A stretch of 64,000 bases of DNA. Origin: Mucilaginibacter phyllosphaerae (lineage in GTDB: Bacteria; Bacteroidota; Bacteroidia; Sphingobacteriales; Sphingobacteriaceae). The stretch is taken from NCBI RefSeq assembly GCF_004378255.1, contig NZ_SNQG01000003.1, positions 1-64,000 of the forward strand, in the 5' to 3' direction. Positions 1 through 9,411 of this stretch are shown one piece after another. Position numbers and translations under genes: made by a program. The notes under the pieces were generated by a model. The model searched no databases. It saw only the letters and a list, made by a program, of their open reading frames with translations, and was not told where the DNA came from. The first letter of the stretch is position 1; each line of letters starts with the position of its first letter.

Positions 1-84
1 AGAAATGTCAATTGGTCGGGGTCATATGGTTTAAAGACTACTTTCGCTCCCATGACTTTAAGTTACCAAAATCGCATTAAATAA
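1..84 (+). CDS. Possible 3' end of a gene entering from the left edge
   Basis: Frame 1 is open from the first base to a TAA at 82-84, and a hairpin that could be a terminator follows directly. Frame 3 is also open, to a stop at 78-80, so the reading frame is not certain. Only about 27 codons are visible and no domain can be recognised. A gene ending here is likely only because of its position before the hairpin; the product is unknown. Confidence 0.35.
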   Translation, partial: RNVNWSGSYGLKTTFAPMTLSYQNRIK

Positions 85-85
85 C

Positions 86-122
86 AAAAAGGCTGCCCCA
101 CTTATGAGACGGCCTCTTTTTA
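86..122. terminator. Probable bidirectional terminator
   Basis: An A-tract followed by GGCTGC and, after a short loop, by CGGCC with a T-tract forms an imperfect stem. It lies between the possible gene end at the left edge and the stop codon of the minus-strand oxidoreductase, where a shared terminator is expected. The stem has a bulge, so the call is moderate. Confidence 0.45.
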
Positions 123-165
123 TACTCATCCGGTTTTGATTCCTGAATCTATCAGTCCTGAGTCT

Positions 166-1563
166 CTACCCAATAATCTTCATATTTTCAGCATCCCAGT
201 TTATCACTTTGTTTTGAAAATAGCTGTCGTTACAGGCTAATGCAGGCGCAGCAGCGCGAAAGCCAAACACCGCATCCTCTACTACAGGTTTCCCGGTACG
301 TATTGCATCCATAAAGTTAGCAAAGTGGTCTTTTGAGGCATTATATCCATCGGGGGCGCGATAAGTTATGGGGGCAAACTGCGGCGTTTCCTGCTGGGCT
401 TTAGTCCAGCGTTTATTGTAATCGTCCATCAATTTTTTCTGTTCGCTTTCTGTATAAGTGAACAGCGAATCCCAGCCTCCTATTCCCGGCGCCTGGGGCA
501 TTTTATTCTGGTGAATGGTAAAAGCCTCTCCTTCTCCCCCCAAGTCTATCACCCCCTCAGATCCTACGATCCTGGTAGTGCCGTGGTCGCCCTCGCCGCT
601 TATAAAATTTACCCGTAGGGTTACCTGAAAAGCCGGGTGCTCTTTGGTTTCGCCATAATGTATCACGGCGCTCATCACATCCGGCACATTGCGGCCATCC
701 TTCCAATAATCCAGATCACCAATAGAATAGATGCTTTTTGGCCCCTTGGAACCGGTTATAAAATGAATGCCGCTTAACAGGTGCACAAACAGGTCGCCGG
801 CAACCCCGGTACCATATTCGCGGTAATTTCGCCAGCGGAAAAAGCGATTGGGGTCAAAATCGTGCTTAACATCGGCATTGGCCTGGTATCGCGCCCAATC
901 TACATTTTGTATGTCCCCATCAGTAGGTATAGTATATTGCCAGGCCCCCAAAGCGCTTTGGCGGTTAAATGATGCCTCGATAGAATTGATCTTACCGATA
1001 ACACCCGACTCGTACATCTCTTTAGCCTTACGATAGGCGATACTGCTTACCCGCTGGCTCCCTACCTGGAAAACCGCCTTGGTTTCCTTTTGCACACGGA
1101 TCTCTTCCAGCCCCTGGCTTATTTTGTGCACCATCGGTTTCTCGCTGTACACGGCCTTGCCTTTACGCATCGCATCGATAGAGATCTGGCTGTGCCAGTT
1201 ATCGCTGGTAGCCACAATAACCGCATCAATATCCTTACGCTCCAGAATGGCCCGGTGGTCCATCGTTGTAAACAGATCTTTGCCATAAACCTCTTTGGCG
1301 CGCTCAAGCCGGCCCTTATACAGGTCGCAGGCGGCTACCATTTCTACCCCCGGTACACTCAGTGCGGCATTGGTATCATTAAAGCCCATTATACCCATGC
1401 CAATGGTTGCTATGCGGATCTTATCATTAGGCGATACGCGCTTTTGATCCCGCAATATCCTTACCTCATTTTCTTCTTTAGCTGCTAAACTGGTTAGCGA
1501 TGCCGATGTAAGCAAAACGGATGTACCCAGGTGCTTTAAAAACTTTCTGCGATCGGTTGACAT
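166..1563 (-). CDS. Exported Gfo/Idh/MocA family oxidoreductase
   Basis: This 465-residue protein is an NAD(P)-dependent sugar or polyol dehydrogenase of the Gfo/Idh/MocA family. The N-terminus DRRKFLK followed by a hydrophobic Ser/Leu/Ala stretch (residues 4-28) resembles a Tat signal, as in many Bacteroidota members that work in the periplasm with a bound cofactor. The Rossmann nucleotide loop GMGIMG is at residues 55-60 and the family motif EKP is at 141-143. Length is normal. It diverges from a GH20 hexosaminidase, so a role in breaking down glycans is plausible. The substrate is unknown. Some relatives are GH109 glycosidases using NAD as a tightly bound cofactor, and that alternative cannot be excluded. 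Confidence 0.88.
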   Translation of the reverse strand: MSTDRRKFLKHLGTSVLLTSASLTSLAAKEENEVRILRDQKRVSPNDKIRIATIGMGIMGFNDTNAALSVPGVEMVAACDLYKGRLERAKEVYGKDLFTTMDHRAILERKDIDAVIVATSDNWHSQISIDAMRKGKAVYSEKPMVHKISQGLEEIRVQKETKAVFQVGSQRVSSIAYRKAKEMYESGVIGKINSIEASFNRQSALGAWQYTIPTDGDIQNVDWARYQANADVKHDFDPNRFFRWRNYREYGTGVAGDLFVHLLSGIHFITGSKGPKSIYSIGDLDYWKDGRNVPDVMSAVIHYGETKEHPAFQVTLRVNFISGEGDHGTTRIVGSEGVIDLGGEGEAFTIHQNKMPQAPGIGGWDSLFTYTESEQKKLMDDYNKRWTKAQQETPQFAPITYRAPDGYNASKDHFANFMDAIRTGKPVVEDAVFGFRAAAPALACNDSYFQNKVINWDAENMKIIG

Positions 1564-1778
1564 AATGATTTTTAATTTGCTTTAATAATAGGTTAATTAT
1601 TGCAGGCGCAATATTGGTTTATGAAAGGCAATTTAATAAAAAAATTAAAACCCTAACAGCATTTGCTTATTAATATACAGCCGCTTACAAACGGCATTCA
1701 TAACAAATACTTATTAATATAATTTAAAAAGTTATAAATTGCATGCTGTTACCCCAATTACAAACTCAATTACGCTAT

Positions 1779-3677
1779 ATGAAAAAAATTTATCTATTGG
1801 TATGTGCCTGCCTTTTAACCACGCTCGCCTACAGCCAGGCCGATTCAAAAATTGCCATTATTCCACAACCCGTTCAAATTACGCAGCATAGCGGCACCTA
1901 TACACTGCCCAACGTATTGGTTGTGCAATCAGGCTCGCAGGATGGCATGACGCCGATACTCAACCTCATCAAAAATAAATTCAGCACCGCCACGGGTAAA
2001 ATTATCCGTATAAAACCTGTTGCTGCCAATGCTGCACTAAAACTGGTGCTTACCAAAACTACGGATAACGTAATTGGTAACGAGGGGTATTACCTATCGG
2101 CCAAAGCAAACGGCGTAACCATTAGGGCCAATACCGAAGCAGGCCTGTATTATGGTGTGCAAACCCTGTTGCAGTTATTACCAAAAGAAATAGAGGGTAA
2201 GGTAATAGCCAATGTAAAATGGGCCGTACCCATTGTTGATATAACCGATTACCCGCGCTTTGGATGGAGAGGGCTGATGTTTGATGTATCGCGCCATTTT
2301 TTCACTAAAAAAGAGGTGATGAGCTATATTGATAACATGGCAAAGTATAAGCTTAACCTTTTCCATTGGCACTTAACCGATGACGAGGGCTGGAGAATAG
2401 AAATTAAAAGTTTCCCTAAGCTAACTACCGTGGGCGCTTATAATGTTAAAAAAGAAGGGACTTTTGGTGATTTCATTCCCCCAAAACCAAACGAGCCGCG
2501 TAATTATGGCGGGTTTTACACGCAGGATGATATTCGCGAAGTAGTTAAATATGCCCAAGAACGTTTTGTAAATATTTTACCAGAGGTTGATGTGCCCGGC
2601 CATAGCCTTGCAGCCGTTGCCTCCTACCCTGAACTGTCGGCTACGCCCGGTGCCGATAAATATGTAGTGCGCTCGGGCGAAAAGATCATGGACTGGTCTA
2701 AACCCGGCCACCCGGCTTTGGTAGATAATACGCTGAACCCGGCAGGCGAGTTTACCTACCAGTTTTTAGATAAGGTAGTTGGCGAAATAGCAGAGCTGTT
2801 CCCGTTTCCGTACATCCATATGGGTGGCGACGAGTGCGCCAAAAACTTTTGGGAACAAAGCGATGCGGTTAAAGCCTTAATGGCCAAAGAAAACCTGAAA
2901 ACACAGGAAGAAGTACAAAGCTATTTTGAAAAACGGCTGGAAAAGATCGTAGAAGCTAAGGGCAAAAAATTTATGGGCTGGGACGAGATATTGGAAGGCG
3001 GCATTGGCCCGAATGCCGCTGTAATGAGCTGGCGGGGTGTAAAAGGGGGAATTGAGGCCGCTAAACTTGGCCACGAAGTGGTGATGAGCCCGACTACCTT
3101 TGTTTACCTGGATTATATGCAAAGCGACCGCGTAATGGAGCCGCGTGTTTACGCATCTTTGCGCTTAAATAAAACTTACGAATTTGACCCCGTGCCTGCA
3201 GGGGTTAATGCCAAACTGGTAAAAGGCGGCCAGGCTAATTTATGGACAGAACAGGTGTACAACATTCGCCAGGCAGAATATATGACCTGGCCGCGGGGTT
3301 TTGCACTGGCAGAGTGCGTATGGTCGCCTGCCGCCAAAAAGAATTTTAATGAATTTTTTACCCGGGTAGAAAAACACTTTGAACGCTTTAACGAGGCTGA
3401 AATAAAATATGCCCCAAGTGCTTACGACCCTATATTTAATGTAGGCTTAAACCCCGACAGCACATTAAAAGTTACCCTAACCAACGAGGTGCAGGGGCTT
3501 GATATTTACTACAGTTTTGACAATTCGTACCCGGATAGGTTTTATCCCAAATACACCGGCGCGCTTACCGTGCCTGTTGATGCCTCGCTGATGCGGGTTA
3601 TTACCTACCGTGGTAAACAACCCATAGGCCGAATGGTAAATATGCCCATAAGCGAATTAAGAAGCCGGGTAAAATAG
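1779..3677 (+). CDS. Beta-N-acetylhexosaminidase (GH20)
   Basis: This secreted or periplasmic enzyme removes terminal GlcNAc or GalNAc from glycans, chitin oligomers or glycoproteins. I prefer the ATG at 1779 because MKKIYLLVCACLLTTLAYSQ is a good signal peptide; an in-frame ATG at 1743 would add 12 residues in front of it. A GH20b N-terminal domain (about residues 20-150) precedes the GH20 barrel. The catalytic motif HMGGDE is present, with the D/E pair at residues 351-352 from the preferred start. The FHWHLTDDEGWR segment typical of the family is also present. About 630 residues is a normal length. It diverges from the exported oxidoreductase and ends in a clear terminator. The exact substrate cannot be read. 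Confidence 0.93.
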   Translation: MKKIYLLVCACLLTTLAYSQADSKIAIIPQPVQITQHSGTYTLPNVLVVQSGSQDGMTPILNLIKNKFSTATGKIIRIKPVAANAALKLVLTKTTDNVIGNEGYYLSAKANGVTIRANTEAGLYYGVQTLLQLLPKEIEGKVIANVKWAVPIVDITDYPRFGWRGLMFDVSRHFFTKKEVMSYIDNMAKYKLNLFHWHLTDDEGWRIEIKSFPKLTTVGAYNVKKEGTFGDFIPPKPNEPRNYGGFYTQDDIREVVKYAQERFVNILPEVDVPGHSLAAVASYPELSATPGADKYVVRSGEKIMDWSKPGHPALVDNTLNPAGEFTYQFLDKVVGEIAELFPFPYIHMGGDECAKNFWEQSDAVKALMAKENLKTQEEVQSYFEKRLEKIVEAKGKKFMGWDEILEGGIGPNAAVMSWRGVKGGIEAAKLGHEVVMSPTTFVYLDYMQSDRVMEPRVYASLRLNKTYEFDPVPAGVNAKLVKGGQANLWTEQVYNIRQAEYMTWPRGFALAECVWSPAAKKNFNEFFTRVEKHFERFNEAEIKYAPSAYDPIFNVGLNPDSTLKVTLTNEVQGLDIYYSFDNSYPDRFYPKYTGALTVPVDASLMRVITYRGKQPIGRMVNMPISELRSRVK

Positions 3678-3705
3678 TTTATACAGCTTTACCTGTTTGC
3701 ATAAG

Positions 3706-3733
3706 AAAGCCGCACCAAAAATAGTGCGGCTTT
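3706..3733 (+). terminator. Rho-independent terminator after the hexosaminidase gene
   Basis: A perfect 10-bp stem (AAAGCCGCAC paired with GTGCGGCTTT, 8-nt loop) is followed by a T-rich run. It lies 28 bases after the hexosaminidase stop codon. Confidence 0.85.
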
Positions 3734-3982
3734 CTTTGTTATCATAGCTCGCCTTGCGTTGCCTCAATGTCATAAAAAACCTGCTCTGAAAACCACAGGG
3801 GCCTAAACTGGTTGTTACATAAAAGTAATTGCATTTAAAATAACACCGGCATTACATTTATGTTATTTGTTTACTGTTTATTTGGCTGTTAAATAATAGC
3901 TAAATAATATCTATTTATTATTTAAAATGTGATATTTACAGCGCAAACCTGAATATCCATTTAACTTATTATCACCGGTTAC
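3734..3982. other. AT-rich intergenic stretch upstream of the pentose-phosphate cluster
   Basis: Together with the preceding terminator this gene-free stretch is about 305 bases. The second half is very AT-rich and presumably holds the promoter of the cluster. I could not pick out a single convincing pair of Bacteroidota -33/-7 boxes. No ORF, RNA gene or repeat was recognised. Confidence 0.5.
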
Positions 3983-4738
3983 ATGAAAACTACTCCTTCT
4001 AAGTTACAGATCCTTTCAATTGACATCGGTGGCTCCAGCATAAAAGCTACTATCCTGAACAGCAAGGGCGACCTTACTATGGACTATAAAAAAATAGCCA
4101 CACCTAATCCGGCCAATCCGGATAACGTGGTAAAAGCCATTAATACGCTGGTTAAAGATTACCCGGCTTATGATAAGGTATCCGTTGGGTTCCCCGGCTA
4201 TGTACGCAACGGGGTGGTTAAAACCGCACCAAACCTGGGTAACGATTACTGGAAAGATGTTAATTTTCGTAAAAAGCTGGAAGATGCTTTAGGTAAAGAT
4301 GCCCAGGTAGTGAATGATGCCGATATGCAGGGGCTTGGTGTAGTAAGCGGCAAAGGGCTGGAAATGGTAATTACCCTGGGCACAGGCTTCGGCACGGCTT
4401 TATTAATGGATGGCCACCTGCTGCCACATCTGGAAGTTGCGCATCACCCGGTATCAAAAGGCCGCGATTACGACGAATACATTGGCGATAAAGCGCTTGA
4501 TGAGATAGGCGAAAAAAAATGGAACCGCCGTATCCGTAAAGTTTTTAAGATTTTAAAAACAGTATTCAATTACGACTATTTATATATAGGCGGCGGCAAT
4601 TCTGATCTGCTTGATTTTAAGCTGGACAAAAACATGAAAATAGTAACCAATGCCGACGGCATTAAGGGTGGGGCAAGGTTGTGGCAGGAGGATAAACACC
4701 CCGTTACACACACCGCTATGGCAACCCCAACCAAATAA
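3983..4738 (+). CDS. ROK-family kinase, polyphosphate-glucokinase type
   Basis: This 251-residue sugar kinase probably makes glucose-6-phosphate. It has the ROK/actin-like fold motifs: DIGGSS (residues 14-19), GFPG (69-72), NDAD (111-114, containing the catalytic Asp), TLGTGFGTAL (131-140) and EVAHH (151-155). The short length and the lack of the Cys-rich zinc site of classic ROK glucokinases match the polyphosphate-glucokinase subgroup (PpgK). It stands 26 bases before tkt, at the head of a cluster containing zwf, pgl and gnd, so it would supply their substrate. Whether the phosphate donor is polyphosphate or ATP is inference. Confidence 0.8.
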   Translation: MKTTPSKLQILSIDIGGSSIKATILNSKGDLTMDYKKIATPNPANPDNVVKAINTLVKDYPAYDKVSVGFPGYVRNGVVKTAPNLGNDYWKDVNFRKKLEDALGKDAQVVNDADMQGLGVVSGKGLEMVITLGTGFGTALLMDGHLLPHLEVAHHPVSKGRDYDEYIGDKALDEIGEKKWNRRIRKVFKILKTVFNYDYLYIGGGNSDLLDFKLDKNMKIVTNADGIKGGARLWQEDKHPVTHTAMATPTK

Positions 4739-4764
4739 TAATCTTTCTTTTTTTAAATACAACA

Positions 4765-6771
4765 ATGGAAAAACAAAACGAAGAGCTGGAACAATTAGCA
4801 ATAAACACCGTAAGGATCCTTTCGGCAGATGCAGTACAAAAAGCAAACTCGGGCCACCCCGGCACGGCAATGGCTTTGGCACCAATGGGCCACGTACTTT
4901 GGACCAAGTTTTTAAACTACAACCCCAAAAACCCCGATTTTGCAAACCGCGACAGGTTTATCCTTTCTGCCGGCCACGCGTGTATCTTACAATACAGCTT
5001 TTTGTATTTAACGGGTTATGATCTTTCTTTAGATGATATCAAGGCATTTCGCCAGTTAAACAGCAAAACAGCCGGCCACCCCGAATATGGTTTGGCACCG
5101 GGTGTTGATGTAACCACCGGCCCGCTTGGCCAGGGTTTTGCAAATGGTGTTGGCTTTGCCATTGCCCAAAAACATTTAGCTGCACGTTATAACAAACCGG
5201 GTTTCGATCTTTTTAATTACAACGTTTATTCCATCGTAAGCGATGGCGATATGATGGAGGGCGTAACTTCTGAGGCGGCTTCGCTGGCCGGCCACTTACA
5301 GTTAGGTAACCTCATCTATTTATATGATGATAATCATATCTCTATCGAAGGCAGCACAGATATCGCCTTTAATGAGGATGTGAGCGCACGTTTCCGTGCC
5401 TACGGATGGCATGTGCAGGACCTGCCGGATGTGAATGATACCCATGCATTAGAGCTGGCACTGATCAACGCTAAGTCTGAAACACAGAAACCGTCATTGA
5501 TCCGCGTTCGTTCCTTAATTGCTTATGGTAGCCCAAATAAATCTGGTACTGCAGGTTCACACGGTTCACCGCTTGGCCCTGATGAGATAAAACTGGTAAA
5601 GGAATTCTTTGGTTTTGATCCGGAAAAATCATTTGATGTACCTGCCGAAGTTTTAGAATATTACCACAAAAAAGGCGCACGCGGCGAAAAAACCGAAGCT
5701 AAATGGAACGAACTTTTTGCTAAGTATAAAGAGAAATTCCCTGAATTAGCTGCAGAATACGAAGCTGCATTTAAAGGTGAATTACCGCAGGGCTGGTCAG
5801 ATAAATTACCGGTATTTAAAGCATCTGATCCTAAAATGGCAACCCGCCAGGCATCTGGGAAAGTGTTGAATGCCGTTGCAGCCGGCCTGCCAAACCTGCT
5901 TGGCGGCGCGGCAGATCTGGCCCCATCAACAGAAACCAACTTAAAAGATTTTGATTCATTCACGTCAGAGAACAGGGGCGGCCGCAATTTCCACTTCGGG
6001 ATCCGCGAGCATGCCATGGGTTCGGCCTTAAATGGTATGGCTTTAACCAAAGGTTTGTTACCATTTGGCGCAACCTTCCTGCAATTTGCTGATTATATGC
6101 GCCCGCCGATACGTTTGGCAGCCATTATGAAGATAAATCCAATATTTGTTTACACACATGATAGTATTGGCTTAGGCGAAGATGGTACCACACACCAGCC
6201 GATAGAACATCTGGCATCACTGCGTGCAATTCCTAATGTTACCGTTATCCGCCCTGCTGATGCTAATGAAACTGCATTTGCGTGGAAAGTAGCTATCGAG
6301 AAAAAAGGCGGCCCAACTGTATTGATATTTACCCGCCAGGGCTTACCTATCCTTGATCAGGATAAATATGGTAAAGCCGCTGATCTGGAAAAAGGTGCGT
6401 ACGTTCTGTCGGAAGCTAGTAAAGATGTCGACCTGATATTGATGGCAACCGGTTCTGAAGTTGCGTTGATCATGGAAGCTCAGGCTAAGTTAGAGGCTGA
6501 GGGAATCTCAACCCGTGTGGTAAGTATGCCGTCATGGGAGTTATTTGAAGCACAAAGTGCCGAGTATAAAGAAAGCGTTTTACCTAAAGCAAGCCGTAAA
6601 CGTTTGGCAGTAGAAATGGCCTCACCAATGGGATGGCATAAATACACTACCGACGAAGGCGATATGTTAGGCATGACGACCTTTGGCGAATCGGCACCGG
6701 CAGATGACCTTTATAAACACTTCGGCTTTACGGTTGATAACGTAGTTAATAAAGCGAAAGCTTTATTGTAG
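4765..6771 (+). CDS. tkt: Transketolase
   Basis: The enzyme moves two-carbon ketol units between sugar phosphates in the non-oxidative pentose phosphate pathway, using thiamine diphosphate. At 668 residues it is a full-length single-chain transketolase. Visible hallmarks are SGHPGTAMALAP near residue 29, the thiamine-diphosphate loop beginning SDGDMMEG, and the pyrimidine-domain stretch FGIREHAMG. It is the second gene of the pentose-phosphate cluster, 26 bases after the sugar kinase. A repeat-built hairpin separates it from rpiA. The identification is secure. Confidence 0.97.
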   Translation: MEKQNEELEQLAINTVRILSADAVQKANSGHPGTAMALAPMGHVLWTKFLNYNPKNPDFANRDRFILSAGHACILQYSFLYLTGYDLSLDDIKAFRQLNSKTAGHPEYGLAPGVDVTTGPLGQGFANGVGFAIAQKHLAARYNKPGFDLFNYNVYSIVSDGDMMEGVTSEAASLAGHLQLGNLIYLYDDNHISIEGSTDIAFNEDVSARFRAYGWHVQDLPDVNDTHALELALINAKSETQKPSLIRVRSLIAYGSPNKSGTAGSHGSPLGPDEIKLVKEFFGFDPEKSFDVPAEVLEYYHKKGARGEKTEAKWNELFAKYKEKFPELAAEYEAAFKGELPQGWSDKLPVFKASDPKMATRQASGKVLNAVAAGLPNLLGGAADLAPSTETNLKDFDSFTSENRGGRNFHFGIREHAMGSALNGMALTKGLLPFGATFLQFADYMRPPIRLAAIMKINPIFVYTHDSIGLGEDGTTHQPIEHLASLRAIPNVTVIRPADANETAFAWKVAIEKKGGPTVLIFTRQGLPILDQDKYGKAADLEKGAYVLSEASKDVDLILMATGSEVALIMEAQAKLEAEGISTRVVSMPSWELFEAQSAEYKESVLPKASRKRLAVEMASPMGWHKYTTDEGDMLGMTTFGESAPADDLYKHFGFTVDNVVNKAKALL

Positions 6772-6858
6772 ATGTGAGACGTGAGATATGAGACGTGAGA
6801 TTAGCCTGAATGCTTTTTTCCTGTCTCATATCTCATATCTCCAATCTCATATCTCAAA
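6772..6858. repeat. Heptamer-built inverted repeat between tkt and rpiA
   Basis: The left half is made of 7-base units (GTGAGAC, GTGAGAT, ATGAGAC) and the right half of complementary 7-base units (CTCATAT repeated, with a CTCCAAT variant). A perfect 13-bp stem joins 6782-6794 to 6823-6835 across 28 bases. The repeat fills the whole gap from the tkt stop almost to the rpiA start, so it would be part of the rpiA leader in a read-through transcript. A longer in-frame ORF start at 6810 merely translates the repeat. Confidence 0.75.
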
Positions 6859-6860
6859 AA

Positions 6861-7559
6861 ATGGATAGTTTAATCAGTACGCTGGAATGGTCATCACCGA
6901 TCATCAACCCTGCCGGCAAGCAAAAAGTAGCGCAGCAAATAGCCCAAAAGGTTAAGGATGGCGATGTGCTTGGCGTTGGCTCGGGTTCTACAGTTTATAT
7001 GGCGTTGCTGGCTATATCCGAAAGGATAAAAACGGAAGGTTTGAATGTACTGGCTATCCCTACGTCAATAGAAATATCTATGTTTTGCAGCAAGCTGGGC
7101 ATTCCCTTAACCACACTTTTTGAACACACCCCCAACTGGCTGTTTGACGGCGCCGACGAGGTTGACCCCAACAACGGTTTAATAAAAGGCCGTGGCGGGG
7201 CTATGTTTAAAGAGAAGTTATTGATTAGCAGCAGCCCGCTGAATTATATTATTGTTGATGATAGCAAACTGGTACCAAAATTGGGGACCAACTTTCCGGT
7301 ACCGATAGAAGTTTTTGCGCAGGCACTGTTACATGTAGAGGCCGAACTGAAAAAACTTGGCGCCAACAGCATTGTACTTAGGCCTGCAAAAGGCAAGGAC
7401 GGGCCGGTTATAACAGAAAATGGCAACCTTATTTTAGATTGCTATTTTAAAGAGATGAATAACGGCCTCGAAAAAAATATTAAAGCCATAACCGGCGTAA
7501 TAGAAAGCGGCCTTTTTATTGGTTACGATCTGCAAATAATAACAGCAGAGAATAACTAA
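6861..7559 (+). CDS. rpiA: Ribose-5-phosphate isomerase A
   Basis: The enzyme interconverts ribose-5-phosphate and ribulose-5-phosphate. I choose the ATG at 6861, giving 232 residues (the family norm is about 220-235). The in-frame ATG at 6810 lies inside the heptamer repeat and adds a meaningless tail. Family motifs are GSGST near residues 40-44 (phosphate loop), DGADEVDP with the catalytic acids, and KGRGGAMFKEK. It is the third gene of the pentose-phosphate cluster. The identification is secure. Confidence 0.95.
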   Translation: MDSLISTLEWSSPIINPAGKQKVAQQIAQKVKDGDVLGVGSGSTVYMALLAISERIKTEGLNVLAIPTSIEISMFCSKLGIPLTTLFEHTPNWLFDGADEVDPNNGLIKGRGGAMFKEKLLISSSPLNYIIVDDSKLVPKLGTNFPVPIEVFAQALLHVEAELKKLGANSIVLRPAKGKDGPVITENGNLILDCYFKEMNNGLEKNIKAITGVIESGLFIGYDLQIITAENN

Positions 7560-7687
7560 ATGAATTTGACTTAAACGTAACGTAATAAGGAGATTAAGAT
7601 TACACTACAAAAAGCTATAAACGCCACATTTGTGCAGCAAAAAGTTAATAATTAATAGAATTAAAAACCACCATACATACATTTATC

Positions 7688-8782
7688 ATGGCAAATAACG
7701 TAAAACAAATACACGATTTCGGGCAAAGCATCTGGCTTGATTTTATTGACCGTCAGATCATCAGCAGCGGTAAGCTTAAAAAATTAATTGACGAAGATGG
7801 TATCCGTGGGGTAACATCCAACCCGGCAATTTTTGAGAAAGCAATTTCAAGCAGCGCTGATTATGATGCAGATATTGCCGAATTTGGCAAAACCGCTGCT
7901 ACCACCGAAGACCTGTTTTTTGAATTGGCCGTTAAGGATATCCAGGCTGCCTGCGATATTTTTGATGATTTGTATAATGAAGAAGTTGTTGGGGCAGATG
8001 GTTATGTAAGTTTAGAAGTATCTCCGTTTTTGGCTTTAGATGCCGAAGGTACTGCCAAACAAGCAGAAGAACTTTGGGAAAAAGTTGACCGCAAAAACGT
8101 CATGATCAAAATTCCGGGCACCAAACCCGGTTTAAAAGCCATCCGCGAATCTATCGCCAAGGGCATCAATATCAATGTTACTTTATTATTCGGCTTACAG
8201 CGTTACGAAGAAGTTACCGAAGCCTATATCTCCGGCCTGGAAGATCATTTAGCTGCCGGCCATAATATCGAACACATTTCATCCGTAGCCAGCTTCTTTT
8301 TAAGCCGTATAGATGTGGTAGTTGACCCGTTATTGCAAGAAAAAGGCGCTGATGACCTGGTTGGCGAAGTAGCTATCGCATCTGCTAAAAAAGCATACGA
8401 AATTTACAAACGCGTATTCAGCACCGAGCGCTGGAAGGCCTTAGAAGCAAAAGGAGCCAAACCACAGCGTTTGCTATGGGCAAGTACCGGCAGCAAAAAC
8501 CCTGCTTTTAAAGATACCAAATACGTAGAGGCCCTTATCGGCCCAGATACGGTTGATACCGTTCCGTTAGAAACTATCGACGCTTTCCGCGAACACGGCA
8601 TTGCTGCCGATACCTTAATGCTGGGCTTAGACCAGGCTACCGAAACTTTAGGCAGGTTAAAAGCCTTAGGCATCGATCTGGATAAGATCACTCAGGACCT
8701 GGAAGACGAAGGTATCGAGAAGTTTAACAAGCCTTTCGAAAAACTGCTGAAAGCTATCGAAGATCAAAAAGCTAAAGCATAA
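7688..8782 (+). CDS. tal: Transaldolase
   Basis: The enzyme transfers a dihydroxyacetone unit between sugar phosphates in the non-oxidative pentose phosphate pathway. The 364-residue chain matches the longer bacterial transaldolase group. The N-terminus GVTSNPAIFEKAI and the Schiff-base lysine segment MIKIPGT are both present. The C-terminal half includes RLLWASTG and the helix ending in LDKITQDL. A 128-base gap separates it from rpiA and could hold its own promoter. The HAD phosphatase gene follows after only 4 bases, so the two are probably translated from one message. Confidence 0.95.
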   Translation: MANNVKQIHDFGQSIWLDFIDRQIISSGKLKKLIDEDGIRGVTSNPAIFEKAISSSADYDADIAEFGKTAATTEDLFFELAVKDIQAACDIFDDLYNEEVVGADGYVSLEVSPFLALDAEGTAKQAEELWEKVDRKNVMIKIPGTKPGLKAIRESIAKGININVTLLFGLQRYEEVTEAYISGLEDHLAAGHNIEHISSVASFFLSRIDVVVDPLLQEKGADDLVGEVAIASAKKAYEIYKRVFSTERWKALEAKGAKPQRLLWASTGSKNPAFKDTKYVEALIGPDTVDTVPLETIDAFREHGIAADTLMLGLDQATETLGRLKALGIDLDKITQDLEDEGIEKFNKPFEKLLKAIEDQKAKA

Positions 8783-8786
8783 CGTT

Positions 8787-9410
8787 GTGGAAGCTACATC
8801 AGTAAAGGTCTTATTTTTTGATATTGGCGGTGTATTGCTCACCAATGGCTGGGGGCATGAATCCCGGCAAGAGGCTGCCCGGCTATTTAAGCTGGATTAT
8901 AAAGAATTGAGCGAACTGCACACGTTTATATTTAACGTTTACGAAGCCTCTGGTGTTGATCTTGAAGAATACCTGGACACCGTAATCTTTAACCATCCGC
9001 GCGATTTTACCCGCGAGGATTTTAAAAACTTCATGTTCAAGCAATCTAAAGAATTGCCTGATATGTTAAAGTGGTTAAAGGAATGGAAAAAGGATTGTGG
9101 TTTCCGCATTATAGCTATCAATAACGAGGGCAAGGAGCTGAATGACTATCGGGTAAAAAAGTTTAAGCTGCATGAGGTTTTTGACGCATTTGTGTCATCC
9201 TGTGAAGTGAAGATCAGGAAACCGGACCCAGCCATCTTTAAACTTGCCATGGGCATAGCCCTTGCTACCCCGCAGGAATGCGTGTACTTTGACGATCGGA
9301 AGATGTTTGCACTTGCCGCCGACAAATTGGGTATGGAGGCGCACCAGCATACCTCGTTTGAAGAAACAAAGAAAATATTAGAAAATTTAAAGAAAGAAAA
9401 CCTCAAATAA
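8787..9410 (+). CDS. HAD-superfamily phosphatase inside the pentose-phosphate cluster
   Basis: This 207-residue haloacid dehalogenase-like hydrolase most likely removes phosphate from a small sugar phosphate or related metabolite. The nucleophile motif FFDIGGVL (Asp at residue 12) lies at the N-terminus. A conserved Lys stands in KIRKPDP, and the acidic pair is in YFDDRKMFALAADKLG. The start codon is GTG, 4 bases after the tal stop, and the gene ends one base before the gnd start. This tight packing suggests translational coupling. A metabolite-repair role, clearing an aberrant product of pathway enzymes, is inference from position. The substrate is unknown. Confidence 0.82.
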   Translation: MEATSVKVLFFDIGGVLLTNGWGHESRQEAARLFKLDYKELSELHTFIFNVYEASGVDLEEYLDTVIFNHPRDFTREDFKNFMFKQSKELPDMLKWLKEWKKDCGFRIIAINNEGKELNDYRVKKFKLHEVFDAFVSSCEVKIRKPDPAIFKLAMGIALATPQECVYFDDRKMFALAADKLGMEAHQHTSFEETKKILENLKKENLK

Positions 9411-9411
9411 C

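Noticed and set aside
4650..5021. 123-codon plus-strand ORF across the ROK/tkt junction
   Set aside because: It is a shadow frame of two well-supported genes in the same strand.
6810..6860. Longer start of rpiA, 17 residues upstream
   Set aside because: The added residues are a translation of the heptamer repeat and extend the protein beyond family length.
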